Positions 1 to 7,714 of a stretch of DNA of 10,724 bases are shown here, piece after piece. How positions within the stretch are numbered: position 1 is the first letter of the stretch; each line of letters opens with the position of its first letter. The DNA lies in assembly GCA_003024985.2 (NCBI GenBank), contig PXIH01S0097137.1; one strand, written 5' to 3'. A program made the position numbers and the translations under genes. This DNA is from Euperipatoides rowelli. Lineage: Eukaryota > Onychophora > Udeonychophora > Euonychophora > Peripatopsidae. The notes below the pieces were generated by a model. That model had not been told where the DNA came from and made no database searches. It saw only the letters and a list, made by a program, of their open reading frames with translations.

Positions 1-353
1 ATGAAATGTGGTGTAGTTTTTAGGCTGCATCTCAGATCTGAGTAAGCTGCAATTGCTAATATTTTTTTTGGTTTTGATTTTTGAAATTTGCATTAAATTC
101 TGATTTTAAAAATGTATAACTTTATTCCTAAATGTTTTCAACTACCTGAAAATCAAAATTTCAGAATCACTTGATAAATTTTGAAAATAATTTCATTGTG
201 ACCCCAAAACTAAAGAACATTTCAAATGATCCAGAAATATGTTTTTTTTTTATTTCCTATTTTTATTTTATGTGCCAAAATGATAAAAAAAAAATGTTTA
301 ACACTATTGCCCAATTCATATTTGAATTTTGAAGCTTTTAAAACAATGGACTA

Positions 354-418
354 GGATTCGAGTCATCAGCAAATTGTGAAAGTTCGTGTTGACTGTGTAT
401 GATTCGGATTCGAGTCAT
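354..418. repeat. Pair of 13-bp direct repeats (GGATTCGAGTCAT)
   Basis: GGATTCGAGTCAT occurs exactly at 354-366 and again at 406-418, 52 bp apart. Both copies contain a CpG in a region almost devoid of CpG. A shorter version, ATTCGAGTC, recurs at 2347-2355. The second copy forms the loop and right arm of the hairpin at 392-425. The core resembles a tRNA T-arm (GGTTCGA), so a relic of a tRNA-derived SINE is possible. I cannot see a matching A box or an acceptor stem, so that remains speculation. Confidence 0.55.
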
Positions 419-425
419 ACACAGT
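392..425. repeat. Perfect 11-bp inverted repeat extending to a 15-bp hairpin
   Basis: ACTGTGTATGA at 392-402 is exactly complementary to TCATACACAGT at 415-425. The pairing continues inward through 403/414 (a G-T wobble), 404/413, 405/412 and 406/411. This leaves a four-base loop, GATT, at 407-410. A 15-pair stem with a tetraloop stands out in AT-rich DNA because it contains G/C pairs and is not just an A/T palindrome. Its role is unknown. It could be the centre of a small foldback element or a cruciform-prone site. It is short for a microRNA precursor. Confidence 0.7.
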
Positions 426-849
426 GATTAAATGATCAAATCCTGGAAAGCATTAACGCAAAAGATGACTAACTTTCAATTTGAGTTTAAGTGCACTGTG
501 TTGTTTGTTTTACAAAATTGAATGTTATTTTATTTCTAATGACACCCTAGTAGAAATTGATAAAGTTTAGATTAAAGGAAGGAAAAATATTGTAAAATAA
601 ACTTTGCTGAAGTTAAGAAACCCATATCGTTTCATGTTTTTTTTCCAAATTTAAGATATAATTTATAATGATTTTTTTGTTGGCAGAAATACCTTTAATG
701 ATACTTAATTCTCGTAGAAAGTTTAGGAAGAAAATAACCTTTTTTTTAATTTAGAAATCGAAATAATAGTCATAATAAATAAAAAACTAAAAAATAAAAA
801 TGTTATTTTAATTTTTCCACAGTAAAATTTTACTGTTGATTTTTTCTTT

Positions 850-2240
850 ATTTGGATTGGATTTAAAAATTTGCTTGTACTACATTGTAGTAGCATTATT
901 ATATTAGTTCAAAATTTATAAAAGAAGAACTCTATATTTACCTAATAGATACATAGAATGAATTTAAATTGTTAATTTTAAAGNTTCTACTATCTTTATT
1001 ACATTTAAAAAAATTACCTTAAGGGAAATATACCATTCCTTTAATTATTTTGAAAACTTGAATCATATCTCCCCTAAGCCTACTCCTTTCTAAAGAATAT
1101 AACTTTAATGTTTTAAGTCTATCCACATACAATAATTATAAATGCCTAATATTAGCTTAGTAGCCCTACTCTGTACTTTCTCCACTAAATGTATATCTTT
1201 CCTATAGTATATAGACCACAATTATTGAAAACAATACTCCAAATGTGGCCTTACCAATGATTTATATAAAGACAAAATGACCTCGGAATCTCTACATTCA
1301 ATAGTTCTATTTAAAACCCCTAACATTCTATTAGCCTTCTTACATGCTTGACACACTGTTTACTAGGCTTACAAGATTCATGAATAAAAACATCCAAATC
1401 CCAAGCCTCTTCAATCTCAATAATATCATTACCCCTCATACTGTATTTAAACTTAGTATTATTTTTACCAAAATGAACTATCTTACATTAAAATCTATTT
1501 TCCAAACCTTAGCCCAGTTACTTAATTTATCTAAATCACTTTGTACCATTAATTGCCTCTTACATACAATTAACTCTACCACCTAATTTAGTATCATCAG
1601 CAAATTTACTTATTTACTTATAATATTAACATTCAGAGCATCAATAAATATTAGAAAAAGCAAGAGTCCTAAAACTGACCCCTGTAGAACCCCCACTTCA
1701 TTCCAACTGGAAAATTATACATTAATAATTACTCGTTTTTTTTAACTTAATCAATTTTTAATCCAATTTTATACATTTCCATAAATAACTTTACTTTTAA
1801 TTTTAGCTACTAATCTACCATGACTTTTCCTTATCAAACACTTTTTGAAAATCTAAGGAAACTACATCCACAGCATTACCCTCATCCACTAAACTAGTAA
1901 TTTCATCATAAAATTCTAAAAGATTAGTCAGACATGACCTTTTACTCCTAANTCCATGCTNTGACNTACCAAACAAAGAATTCNTATTTAANTAAACCAT
2001 ANTCAAATCCTTTATAATAGNTTCCAACAACTTACCTACTACAGAAGTTAAACTAATTGGCCTATAATTGCAAGGATCCATTTTAGAACCTTTCTTAAAA
2101 AGTGGCACCACATTAGCAATTCTCTAATCCTCTTNAACAAATCAAGTCTCAATATTGAAGATGAAAAAATATCTACCAATGCCTCAACTATTTTAAAACG
2201 AAGTTCCTTCAACACTCTAGGATAAAATATGTACCAGAAA
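850..2240 (-). mobile_element. CR1-group non-LTR retrotransposon, 5'-truncated and decayed
   Basis: Read on the minus strand, this is the 3' part of a LINE of the CR1/L2 group. It starts within the sequence just before the reverse transcriptase domain, at a decayed match to the family pattern (Y)PRVLKELR near 2220. It ends beyond the reverse transcriptase connection region, where a weak match to the ORF2 C-terminus is visible near 850-900. The endonuclease domain and ORF1 are absent, as expected for 5'-truncated copies of a target-primed element. Seven of the window's 11 ambiguous bases lie at 1952-2021 and one each at 984 and 2135, all inside this element. The 3' boundary is approximate. Assignment to CR1 rather than a sister L2/Rex lineage needs a consensus comparison. 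Confidence 0.82.
1020..2235 (-). pseudogene. CR1-group ORF2 reverse transcriptase relic
   Basis: This is the reverse transcriptase part of LINE ORF2, which would copy element RNA into DNA at a nicked target. In minus-strand order I see VPLFKKGS followed by NYRPISLTSVVGKLLE (about 2111-2022). Next comes the motif A region LDFQKVFD at 1833-1856, with its second catalytic-site Asp retained. Motif B follows as QGSVLG at 1667-1684, then the catalytic motif C as FADD at 1593-1604. The C-terminal connection segment LYKSLVRPHLEYC is at 1231-1269 and SLERSRLRGDMIQVFKIIKG lies at about 1028-1090. These blocks fall in different frames, and stops occur, for example directly after the LEYC segment. The gene is therefore dead. 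The conserved order and spacing of the blocks make the call firm. Confidence 0.88.
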
Positions 2241-3032
2241 TATAGAAGTCTATTTATTTTTGTAGTTTCTTAATTTTAAAAGGGAAGGGGGGGGGGGGAG
2301 GTTTCTGTTTGGTCTCTGAGTGGATTCCACCATATTTGAGTTTATTATTCGAGTCCTTGAAATGACTAAATTGAGTTAAAATAATACTACCAAAATGCAA
2401 AAGAACAAACTAACCTTAATCTTCGACTGTTAAGGTGATTTTTCAGCTTGACCAAACAATTACCTTGGAATGGAGGAAAGTGTAAAGAAAATAAGCTATC
2501 ATTTAACAGGATAGGTTATACATGACAGACCCTGAACAATCAGCTGATGGGATTCAAAAAGTAGCATTTTTTTTTTTTACATTTAATCCTTTTATGTTAT
2601 TTTAAAATATAATGAAGTTAAACATGAAATAAATTATGTGGATTGAATAAACTGACAATAAATTATAAATTTAATTCTTATTATTTTGTAGATGAACCTT
2701 TGCTTGACTGCTCTGCTTTACTTTACACTTTGGTGACCTTACATTGGAGTTAGTAGAATAAATGTTTTGTACATATGACATTTGAAGGCAGAACTTCAAA
2801 ACTAAACAGCTCAAACATTTCCAACCTTGTACTCCATTGTGACAGATGGTTTACATTGATCACCCGAAAAGTCAACTTCTAGAGATGATAGCAAAAATAT
2901 ATTTCAGAGTGCAAAGAAAGGATTTAAATGTTTGTTTTTCTTCCCATTAAATTATTTTAGAAACTAAAAAATATCACCAATTATTTCTTAAAGTGAGGGT
3001 AAAGGAATAATCATTTGGCATGTTAACAAAGG
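2241..3032. other. Anonymous AT-rich DNA
   Basis: No coding similarity is recognised. A G-rich tract at 2282-2301 and a T run near 2568-2578 are the only low-complexity landmarks. The segment from about 2690 to 2890 is less AT-rich than its surroundings. It follows a pyrimidine-rich stretch ending in TTTTGTAG at 2691, which loosely resembles a splice acceptor. The downstream frames close within about 20 codons, so I do not call an exon. Confidence 0.5.
2282..2301 (+). repeat. G-rich tract with a 12-G homopolymer
   Basis: GGG at 2282-2284 is followed by a run of 12 G at 2287-2298 and GG at 2300-2301. It lies just outside the 5' end of the minus-strand CR1-group LINE. Such a tract can form intramolecular or intermolecular quadruplexes and is prone to length error in sequencing, so the exact G count should be treated cautiously. 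Confidence 0.8.
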
Positions 3033-3307
3033 TTTATGATCATAAATGATTAAGTAAATGTTTCAACAATGGCAATGATAATATTTCATGATCATATTAA
3101 ATGACTGTTTTATATTTTGTAAAAAATGGTGGCAATAATGATTTATGATAAATAATGATTGTGTATATTTCCATACGTGAAGACAATTTTGTTTCATGAC
3201 CATATGTCTATTTATATTATGTGACAATACATTGATGTCAGTAAAGACGTATTGTCATAAAGACTATTTGTAATTTAGTAACAAATGGTAAAAATAAAAA
3301 TGTATGA
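3033..3307. repeat. Degenerate tandem repeat, units of about 50 and 58 bp in a period of about 108 bp
   Basis: Five related units begin at 3033, 3084, 3142, 3192 and about 3250, giving spacings of 51, 58, 50 and 58 bp. Each starts with a form of TTTATGAT or TTTCATGA, followed by an ATAA/ATTAA-type stretch and ending near a GGCAAT- or ACAAT-like core. Units 1 and 3 resemble each other most (TTTATGAT then AATGATT), as do units 2 and 4 (TTTCATGAYCATAT). The structure is therefore a dimer of 108-109 bp present twice plus a partial copy. The first unit opens with the perfect 14-bp palindrome TTTATGATCATAAA at 3033-3046. Divergence is high, so this is an old array. Confidence 0.6.
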
Positions 3308-3444
3308 GCATACAAGACTAATGTGAAGGATCTGAGGTGTGATTTGGGCTAAATTGAATTTCTTGACTGAACCAAAAGCTTATATTGATGAACATAGAAT
3401 TAAGTTATTATATATTATATTGCTTTCTATTTCTACCTTTACAG

Positions 3445-3573
3445 GGCAATTTTCTGGGAGAGAAACATGAGCATCAGCCCCAGGCAACAGTAAACCATGT
3501 GGCAGTTGGAGAAAACATATTTATTACACAACCTATTAAAAAATATATTTATTATACCCCATATGGATGGTGA
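3445..3573 (+). other. Possible terminal coding exon or untranslated exon (unproven)
   Basis: A pyrimidine-rich stretch at 3421-3440 ends in ACAG at 3441-3444, a credible splice acceptor. The 129 bases after it stay open in frame 0 for 42 codons to a TGA at 3571-3573. The predicted peptide begins GNFLGEKHEHQPQ and ends in YTPYGW. I do not recognise it. Base composition is less AT-rich than the flanks, which is unusual in this window. A frame with another acceptor phase stops after about 15 codons. No matching upstream exon is visible and no clear donor is needed if it is terminal. An alternative is a conserved untranslated or regulatory segment, or chance. Confidence 0.2.
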
Positions 3574-4715
3574 ACATGCATGATGCAACTACTGCTACAG
3601 ACATGCAACCAAACAACAAAACTTAAAAAGTTCAAACACTAATGTTTACACAGCAATTATCCTTATTATAATGTGAATCTAATTCTAAATAATAACTTTG
3701 TCAACTATTAACTGTATTTAAATGAAGTTATTAAAAAAGCACAGTTAACAACAGAAGTGGCAGGAGAGTGGGTGGATTTCCAGTGATTACCCAGGGCAGC
3801 AATTTGCCTAAAAAGGCACTGTTTGCAAGGATAACGATAATTAAAAAATTATATACAGTACAAAGGCAATGTAGCCTATTATTAAGCATTAAAATATATT
3901 TAAAACAAAAAAAAAAAAATCTATTTGAGTTTCATTTTAGTTTTATTTTGTTCACATCAAGAAGTCCTTTAATCATGAATGATTATAATTAGCTAAGTAA
4001 AGACACCATTTTGAAAGTTGAATTCCTTTTTTTATTATTCTAAAGATTATAAACTTTTTCAAAATCAAGATTTATGTTGTTATAGAAGTTAGATAATTTT
4101 TTAACATATTTCCTTCATTATAATAATATTCATTTTTCTAGCTGGAGATAAACATTTAGATATTTTTGCTAGAGCTTAAGATTTTTAAAACTTATCTCAT
4201 GGAAAACTTAAGATATTAAGAAACTACGAAAAGATTGAAATGTTTACCTGCATTATGTAAAGAAAGGTTATAAAGAAATAGATAGTAACATTTATAAGGT
4301 AGAAAGTCATATAACACATTACCATATTTTATTTACAACAATTAAATGAATTTTGATGTGAATAATTTACTCAGATCAATTAAAATTGTAAAAAGTTAGT
4401 CGTTTACTAAATAGATTTATTTACTTAGACCTAGAAATTGACATTCTAAATAAAATAATTTATTTGATAAGTGTGGGGAATTTGATTTCAATATTCATAT
4501 TTTACCACAGAGATATCCAATAGCTCAGACAGTATTATGGAAAGTATTTTCATTGCCCAAATAAATAGATAGCTTAAGATAGCTAGAGGAAATGATTTTA
4601 TTTATAACCTTGACTGTATTTAATAACTTGTACAATGATGGATACTCAGAAGACTTTGTTAATTCTATGTATTTTAGGAATTTAAATAAATTTAAATTTC
4701 ATTTCAGTAAATATA
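3574..4715. other. Anonymous AT-rich DNA
   Basis: No coding region is recognised. The part at about 3740-3850 is noticeably richer in G and C than the surroundings and contains a short hairpin-forming TGCCTAAAAAGGCA. It may continue whatever the candidate exon at 3445-3573 belongs to, for example as an untranslated region. From about 3890 onward the sequence is A/T-dominated, with an A run at 3907-3919, and carries no structure I can name until the hAT element. Confidence 0.5.
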
Positions 4716-4723
4716 CTTTAGAG
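4716..4723 (+). repeat. hAT target-site duplication, left copy
   Basis: CTTTAGAG lies immediately before the terminal CAGTG of the hAT element. The partner at 5433-5440 is CTTAAGAG, differing at one of eight positions. The 8-bp length and the T at position 2 and A at position 7 fit the usual hAT target pattern. Confidence 0.85.
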
Positions 4724-4739
4724 CAGTGTTTCTCAACCT
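4724..4739 (+). repeat. hAT left terminal inverted repeat
   Basis: The 16 bases are the exact complement of 5417-5432. Matching breaks down at base 17, so the conserved terminus is short, as is normal for hAT elements. The transposase would bind near and cut at these ends. Confidence 0.93.
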
Positions 4740-5078
4740 TTTAGTATTTATGACTCACTTTTACATATCAATTTTAATCTTGCCCCCCTCCCCCTCCCCA
4801 ACACAGAACCGCAATGCGTCGTTAAAATATCAATCCTAAATTTTTTTCCGTTTTANCGACATGTTCCGATTTAGTCCGAATGCCTTACCACAACTCCTCA
4901 TTTCTTCCATTCCTCATAAAAAAAATTAAGTTCAATAATTTCAACAATAATGTAACAAAATAAGCTTAATTTTTATTCTTGGTACATGTATTGGTAATAA
5001 TGTAGTTAATAAATTAAAAAAAAACAAAAAACAAATTGCAGTTTAATAAATTGAAAAAGTTATGCGGAAGTGGATAAA

Positions 5079-5201
5079 ATGCAAGCCGACCTACGATTGG
5101 CCGATTTTAATATAGAAAGAGAACTCGGAGTGTCAATTTCCAATATATTACCATCTTATGAAAAACTTTGCTCTACGACACAGGCCCAAGGGAGTCATTA
5201 A
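5079..5201 (+). pseudogene. hAT transposase C-terminal remnant
   Basis: Forty codons run from ATG at 5079 to TAA at 5199-5201. They start MQADLRLADFNIERELGVS and end in QAQGSH. This matches the shape of the extreme C-terminus of Charlie/ZBED-like hAT transposases, where a 'MQ-DLRL-L--IEP' segment is followed by an L(C)--QAQ-SH-type ending just before the stop. The frame is open upstream to a TGA at 5052-5054, adding S-Y-A-E-V-D-K before the Met. The catalytic residues and the bulk of the hAT dimerisation region are missing. The Met is therefore unlikely to be a real start. The orientation sets the element's plus-strand direction. The fragment is likely a fossil retained after internal deletion. 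Identification is from pattern memory, not alignment. Confidence 0.7.
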
Positions 5202-5416
5202 TTATTGTATTATTTTGTTTTATATTTTAATTAATTATTAAATGCGTTTTGTGAAACGCAGAGATACTGGCTATACTGATCCATTTTTTTTTTATCATAA
5301 TCTGTTATTGTTTCAATAAATAGTTTTCATTTTGCTTTTTACTACTTTTTTTTTTTTTTTGANCCCTCCCCCCTCCCTTTAGTTATTTGCGTGCCCCCAA
5401 AAGGGGGCGCCCCCAC

Positions 5417-5432
5417 AGGTTGAGAAACACTG
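5417..5432 (-). repeat. hAT right terminal inverted repeat
   Basis: AGGTTGAGAAACACTG is the perfect reverse complement of the left end. It is preceded by a G/C-rich hairpin that may have helped preserve or structure the end. Confidence 0.93.
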
Positions 5433-5440
5433 CTTAAGAG
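5433..5440 (+). repeat. hAT target-site duplication, right copy
   Basis: CTTAAGAG matches the left copy CTTTAGAG at seven of eight positions. The single difference is consistent with point mutation after insertion. Confidence 0.85.
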
Positions 5441-5978
5441 TAATGCTGGTTATTTAAAGTTGTTTAATTTGATACACTTATTAGTATTACACCTTTATCT
5501 TAAAATGTGTACAGAAATTATTATATCTTTTCTAGTTTTCTTACTGCTAAACTAAATATATTTTATTTGTAACAGAGTTTTTTAAAGTTAAGTATCTTAT
5601 GAATGTGTCCTTATTACCATTTGTCCTATGAGGTTCTAGGCTAGTCCTAGAATTTTCCATAAAATGTTAGAATTTTTTTGACATAGGAGCTGAAAAAGCT
5701 TATGGAGAATCCTTTTTATGTTTTATTGCAATTTTATTGTATTGTAATTTTAATATAATGAGTTGTTTTCTTCATCTGAACATGTTGTAATGGTTTAAAG
5801 ATGATGTTGTTTACATAAATCCAAGTTTATTTTTAATATAGAACTTCTAGATTTCAATGATGGTATGTTGTTTATATAAGATACTGTAAGTCTGATTTTG
5901 TTTGACATTGAAAAGGTTTCATTTTACAAAAATTAAATAAAAACTATATAATCTAACTTTTATTAACAATAAGGGGTA
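5441..5978. other. Anonymous AT-rich DNA
   Basis: No gene is recognised. An imperfect direct repeat, GATGATGTTGTTTACATAA (5800-5818) against GATGGTATGTTGTTTATATAA (5859-5879), is the only internal structure seen. If the Penelope-type element at 5979 once extended further 5', this is where its upstream part would lie, but I see no trace of a GIY-YIG endonuclease or of earlier reverse transcriptase motifs. Confidence 0.5.
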
Positions 5979-6540
5979 ATTAGTTACTGTTTTTACTTAT
6001 ATGGCACCACACTCTTTTTTTTAATGGAGTGCAGTGAATTGAATTTCAGACATTTACTAGATAATAAATTCAATTTCATTTTGTCACAAATTAAATATAT
6101 TTTTAAATTTGGTATAGATAATAATTTTGTTAACATTTTTGGTATTGTTAAAAAACAGGTTATTGGAATACAAATGGGAGTAAAATTTGGAGCCAATACA
6201 ACTAATTTCATTCGTTATGTCTTTAAACATAAATATGTTAATTCAATTAACAAAGAGATTATTGCTTTCAAATATTTAAATGACCTTCTGATAATTAATT
6301 TTAAATGCAATGAATTCATATTACCATTATATTCTAAAGAGTTAAATCTTAAGAAAGGAGGTTGTTCTTTCAACACTATAGTTTATTTAGACTTGAAGAT
6401 ATAGGATACTGTATTATTTCTCTTCATGACTAAATGAGATAATTTTATTTGACATTTAAATTTAGCTTTTGTTACCTCTAATATTTTTCAAAACATTAGT
6501 AATTATGTTTTAATATCTTGAATTATTAGAATTCAGTATA
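5979..6540 (+). pseudogene. Penelope-type reverse transcriptase fragment with four stops
   Basis: A single frame can be read from 5979 (after TAA at 5976-5978) to about 6540 across four in-frame stops, at 6402, 6435, 6450 and 6519. Along it I see VFTYMAPHS (about 5985-6011), like the LYTNIPH block of Penelope-like reverse transcriptases. It is followed by QVIGIQMG ending at 6179, like the QI-GIPMG block. The catalytic box appears as KYLNDLLIIN with YLND at 6273-6284. Next are LYSKELNLKK and VYLDLKI, like YPKELELK and NFLDLDI. After the first stop come TK-DNF and SNIFQNISNYVLIS, like the DKRDDFNF and SNIP--YGVYISQLIR blocks. The expected second catalytic-box Asp of YxDD is Asn here, so the enzyme would be inactive even without the stops. 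No frameshift is needed over 187 codons. Family assignment within reverse transcriptases is from motif pattern only. Confidence 0.68.
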
Positions 6541-7136
6541 TAACAATAAACATGATTTCATACAATCATAATGTATCACTTTTATTTTTATTAAAAAATA
6601 AATAAATCTCCCCTTAACAGGAGAAGTGATGTATTACTTTTTGCTTAATGCATTCTCTAGTGGGTTTAATAACTTATATAAATTTTAAAACATGTTTTTC
6701 TAATTATCAATAACTTACTTTTTTCATTTTTTTAATAGTTTATCATTATTCACTTTCACAGTAATGAAGAATAACCTATATAGAAAATAATATACTTTTG
6801 TCAATGTAAAAGCCTGAAAACAAGGGGCTTTAAGTTTATTTTATTTTTTTTATTTTTATTTTATTCTTTATTTTCTATAAAACTCATGACTTTAGTTACT
6901 GAAATCTTGTCAGAAGGTGGCTAAATGATTTTTAGACTTACTTGTTATCTGATTTTCCTCAAATCTTAACATTCAGATGTTAATCTAAAATTCTTACAAA
7001 AAAACTGTTTTCTAAAATTCAATTATTGTTTTTGTTTTTTTCGGTTTATACTATATAAACTACCAGTAAATGTCAAAATTAAAAAAAAAGGTAATGTAGG
7101 CTATCTTTTCTTATATTGTAAAATAAATGATAATTT
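6541..7136. other. AT-rich DNA with a long T-rich tract
   Basis: No gene is recognised. A T-rich tract at 6836-6875 (A-rich on the minus strand) has the look of a retroposon tail, but I cannot identify an element to its right. The boundary with the minus-strand LINE tail at 7137 is inferred from composition. No clear target-site duplication was found. Confidence 0.5.
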
Positions 7137-7163
7137 TTATTTATTTTTTATTTTTGTTTTTAT

Positions 7164-7714
7164 TTATTTATTTTTTTTTGGGGGGAGGGATGGGGTTATG
7201 ACCCAAAACCATTTATTGATAAAGAAAACAAAGAAGGATAACACATTCATAAAACACTGAAGGTGACCGTGACGGATACAATGGCCAATCACAAAATAAT
7301 TAACCAAGAGCTCTGGGACAAGTAGAATACTTAGATCAGGGCCCATAAGCAAAATACCAAAATATACAGAAATCAAAACACAAAATATTGTCCACCAAGG
7401 CCATTGAAAATACAATGCATTCCTTAAAAAGGTATTAAAATATTTGTCAGTTACAGGATTCTTCCACTTCTACTCAAACACAGAATCAGCCAAAACATGG
7501 AAATCCCCCTTGACCAGTTGCTCAACCAGCAACTGAAAAAAGGGCCTAGGTCTAATTTTGGCATCTTGAAATACACAAAAATTCCTCACCTTCCAAATAA
7601 TAAAATAAAATAAAAACACAAGGTGAGTAACACATTTTAGGGACAAGGCAGATACAATAGTATTGTAACAAGCGTGTTTGAAAAATCAAAATTGAAAAAT
7701 GTCAACAGTCATGC
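7164..7714 (-). pseudogene. Decayed C-terminal extension and 3' region of the L1/Tx1-type ORF2
   Basis: Downstream of the CCHC cluster, minus-strand frames remain partly open, including an 83-codon stretch from 7415 to 7164 that begins MYFQWPWWTIFCVLIS. Its frame differs from that of the CCHC segment, and stops separate the two. L1/Tx1-type ORF2 proteins commonly continue for some distance after the CCHC, so I read this as the degraded continuation. It has no motif of its own. It could be partly 3' untranslated sequence. The stretch ends against the A-rich tail. Confidence 0.45.

Larger units (their letters stand above)
1..849. other. AT-rich non-coding DNA with no recognised gene
   Basis: This stretch is strongly AT-rich with many short A and T runs. 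All frames are interrupted by frequent stops and I recognise no protein similarity. The only structured part is the hairpin and direct-repeat cluster at 354-425. The right-hand end runs into the 3' end of the minus-strand CR1-group LINE. That boundary is approximate because the LINE's 3' end is badly decayed and I could not find a terminal microsatellite or target-site duplication. Confidence 0.6.
4724..5432 (+). mobile_element. Non-autonomous hAT DNA transposon with both ends, 709 bp
   Basis: Both ends carry the perfect 16-bp terminal inverted repeat CAGTGTTTCTCAACCT (4724-4739; complement at 5417-5432). This begins with the CAGTG typical of Charlie-type hAT families. The element is flanked by an 8-bp target duplication with one mismatch. 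C-rich blocks lie near both ends (about 4781-4799 and 5364-5378). A GCCCCC-AAAA-GGGGGC hairpin sits at 5393-5408, next to the right end. Inside, only the last part of a transposase remains, so the element looks like an internally deleted derivative that would depend on a transposase encoded elsewhere. Two ambiguous bases (4856, 5363) lie within it. Confidence 0.92.

Noticed and set aside
354-425. tRNA gene
   Set aside because: Only a T-arm-like GGATTCGA core is seen. There is no acceptor stem, D-arm or anticodon stem at suitable spacing.
1344-1586. 80-codon plus-strand open frame starting MLDTLFTRLTRFMNKN
   Set aside because: It is the antisense shadow of the CR1-group reverse transcriptase. 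The minus strand there carries the conserved blocks before and after FADD.
2690-2765. Exon beginning after TTTTGTAG at 2691
   Set aside because: The open frames close after about 20 codons, no donor is convincing, and the peptide is not recognised.
3033-3307. CRISPR-like array
   Set aside because: The repeats are degenerate, vary along their whole length and have no constant repeat alternating with unique spacers. The surroundings are eukaryotic.
3768-3992. 74-codon plus-strand frame starting MGGFPVITQGSNLPKK
   Set aside because: There is no recognisable similarity, it ends in a lysine-rich A-run translation, and the length is unremarkable for AT-rich DNA.
5993-6211. 72-codon minus-strand open frame
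   Set aside because: It is antisense to the Penelope-type reverse transcriptase frame, which has the recognisable motifs.
6836-6875. T-rich tract as a transcription terminator or a separate retroposon tail
   Set aside because: Such tracts are common in this AT-rich DNA and no element body or target duplication could be recognised beside it.
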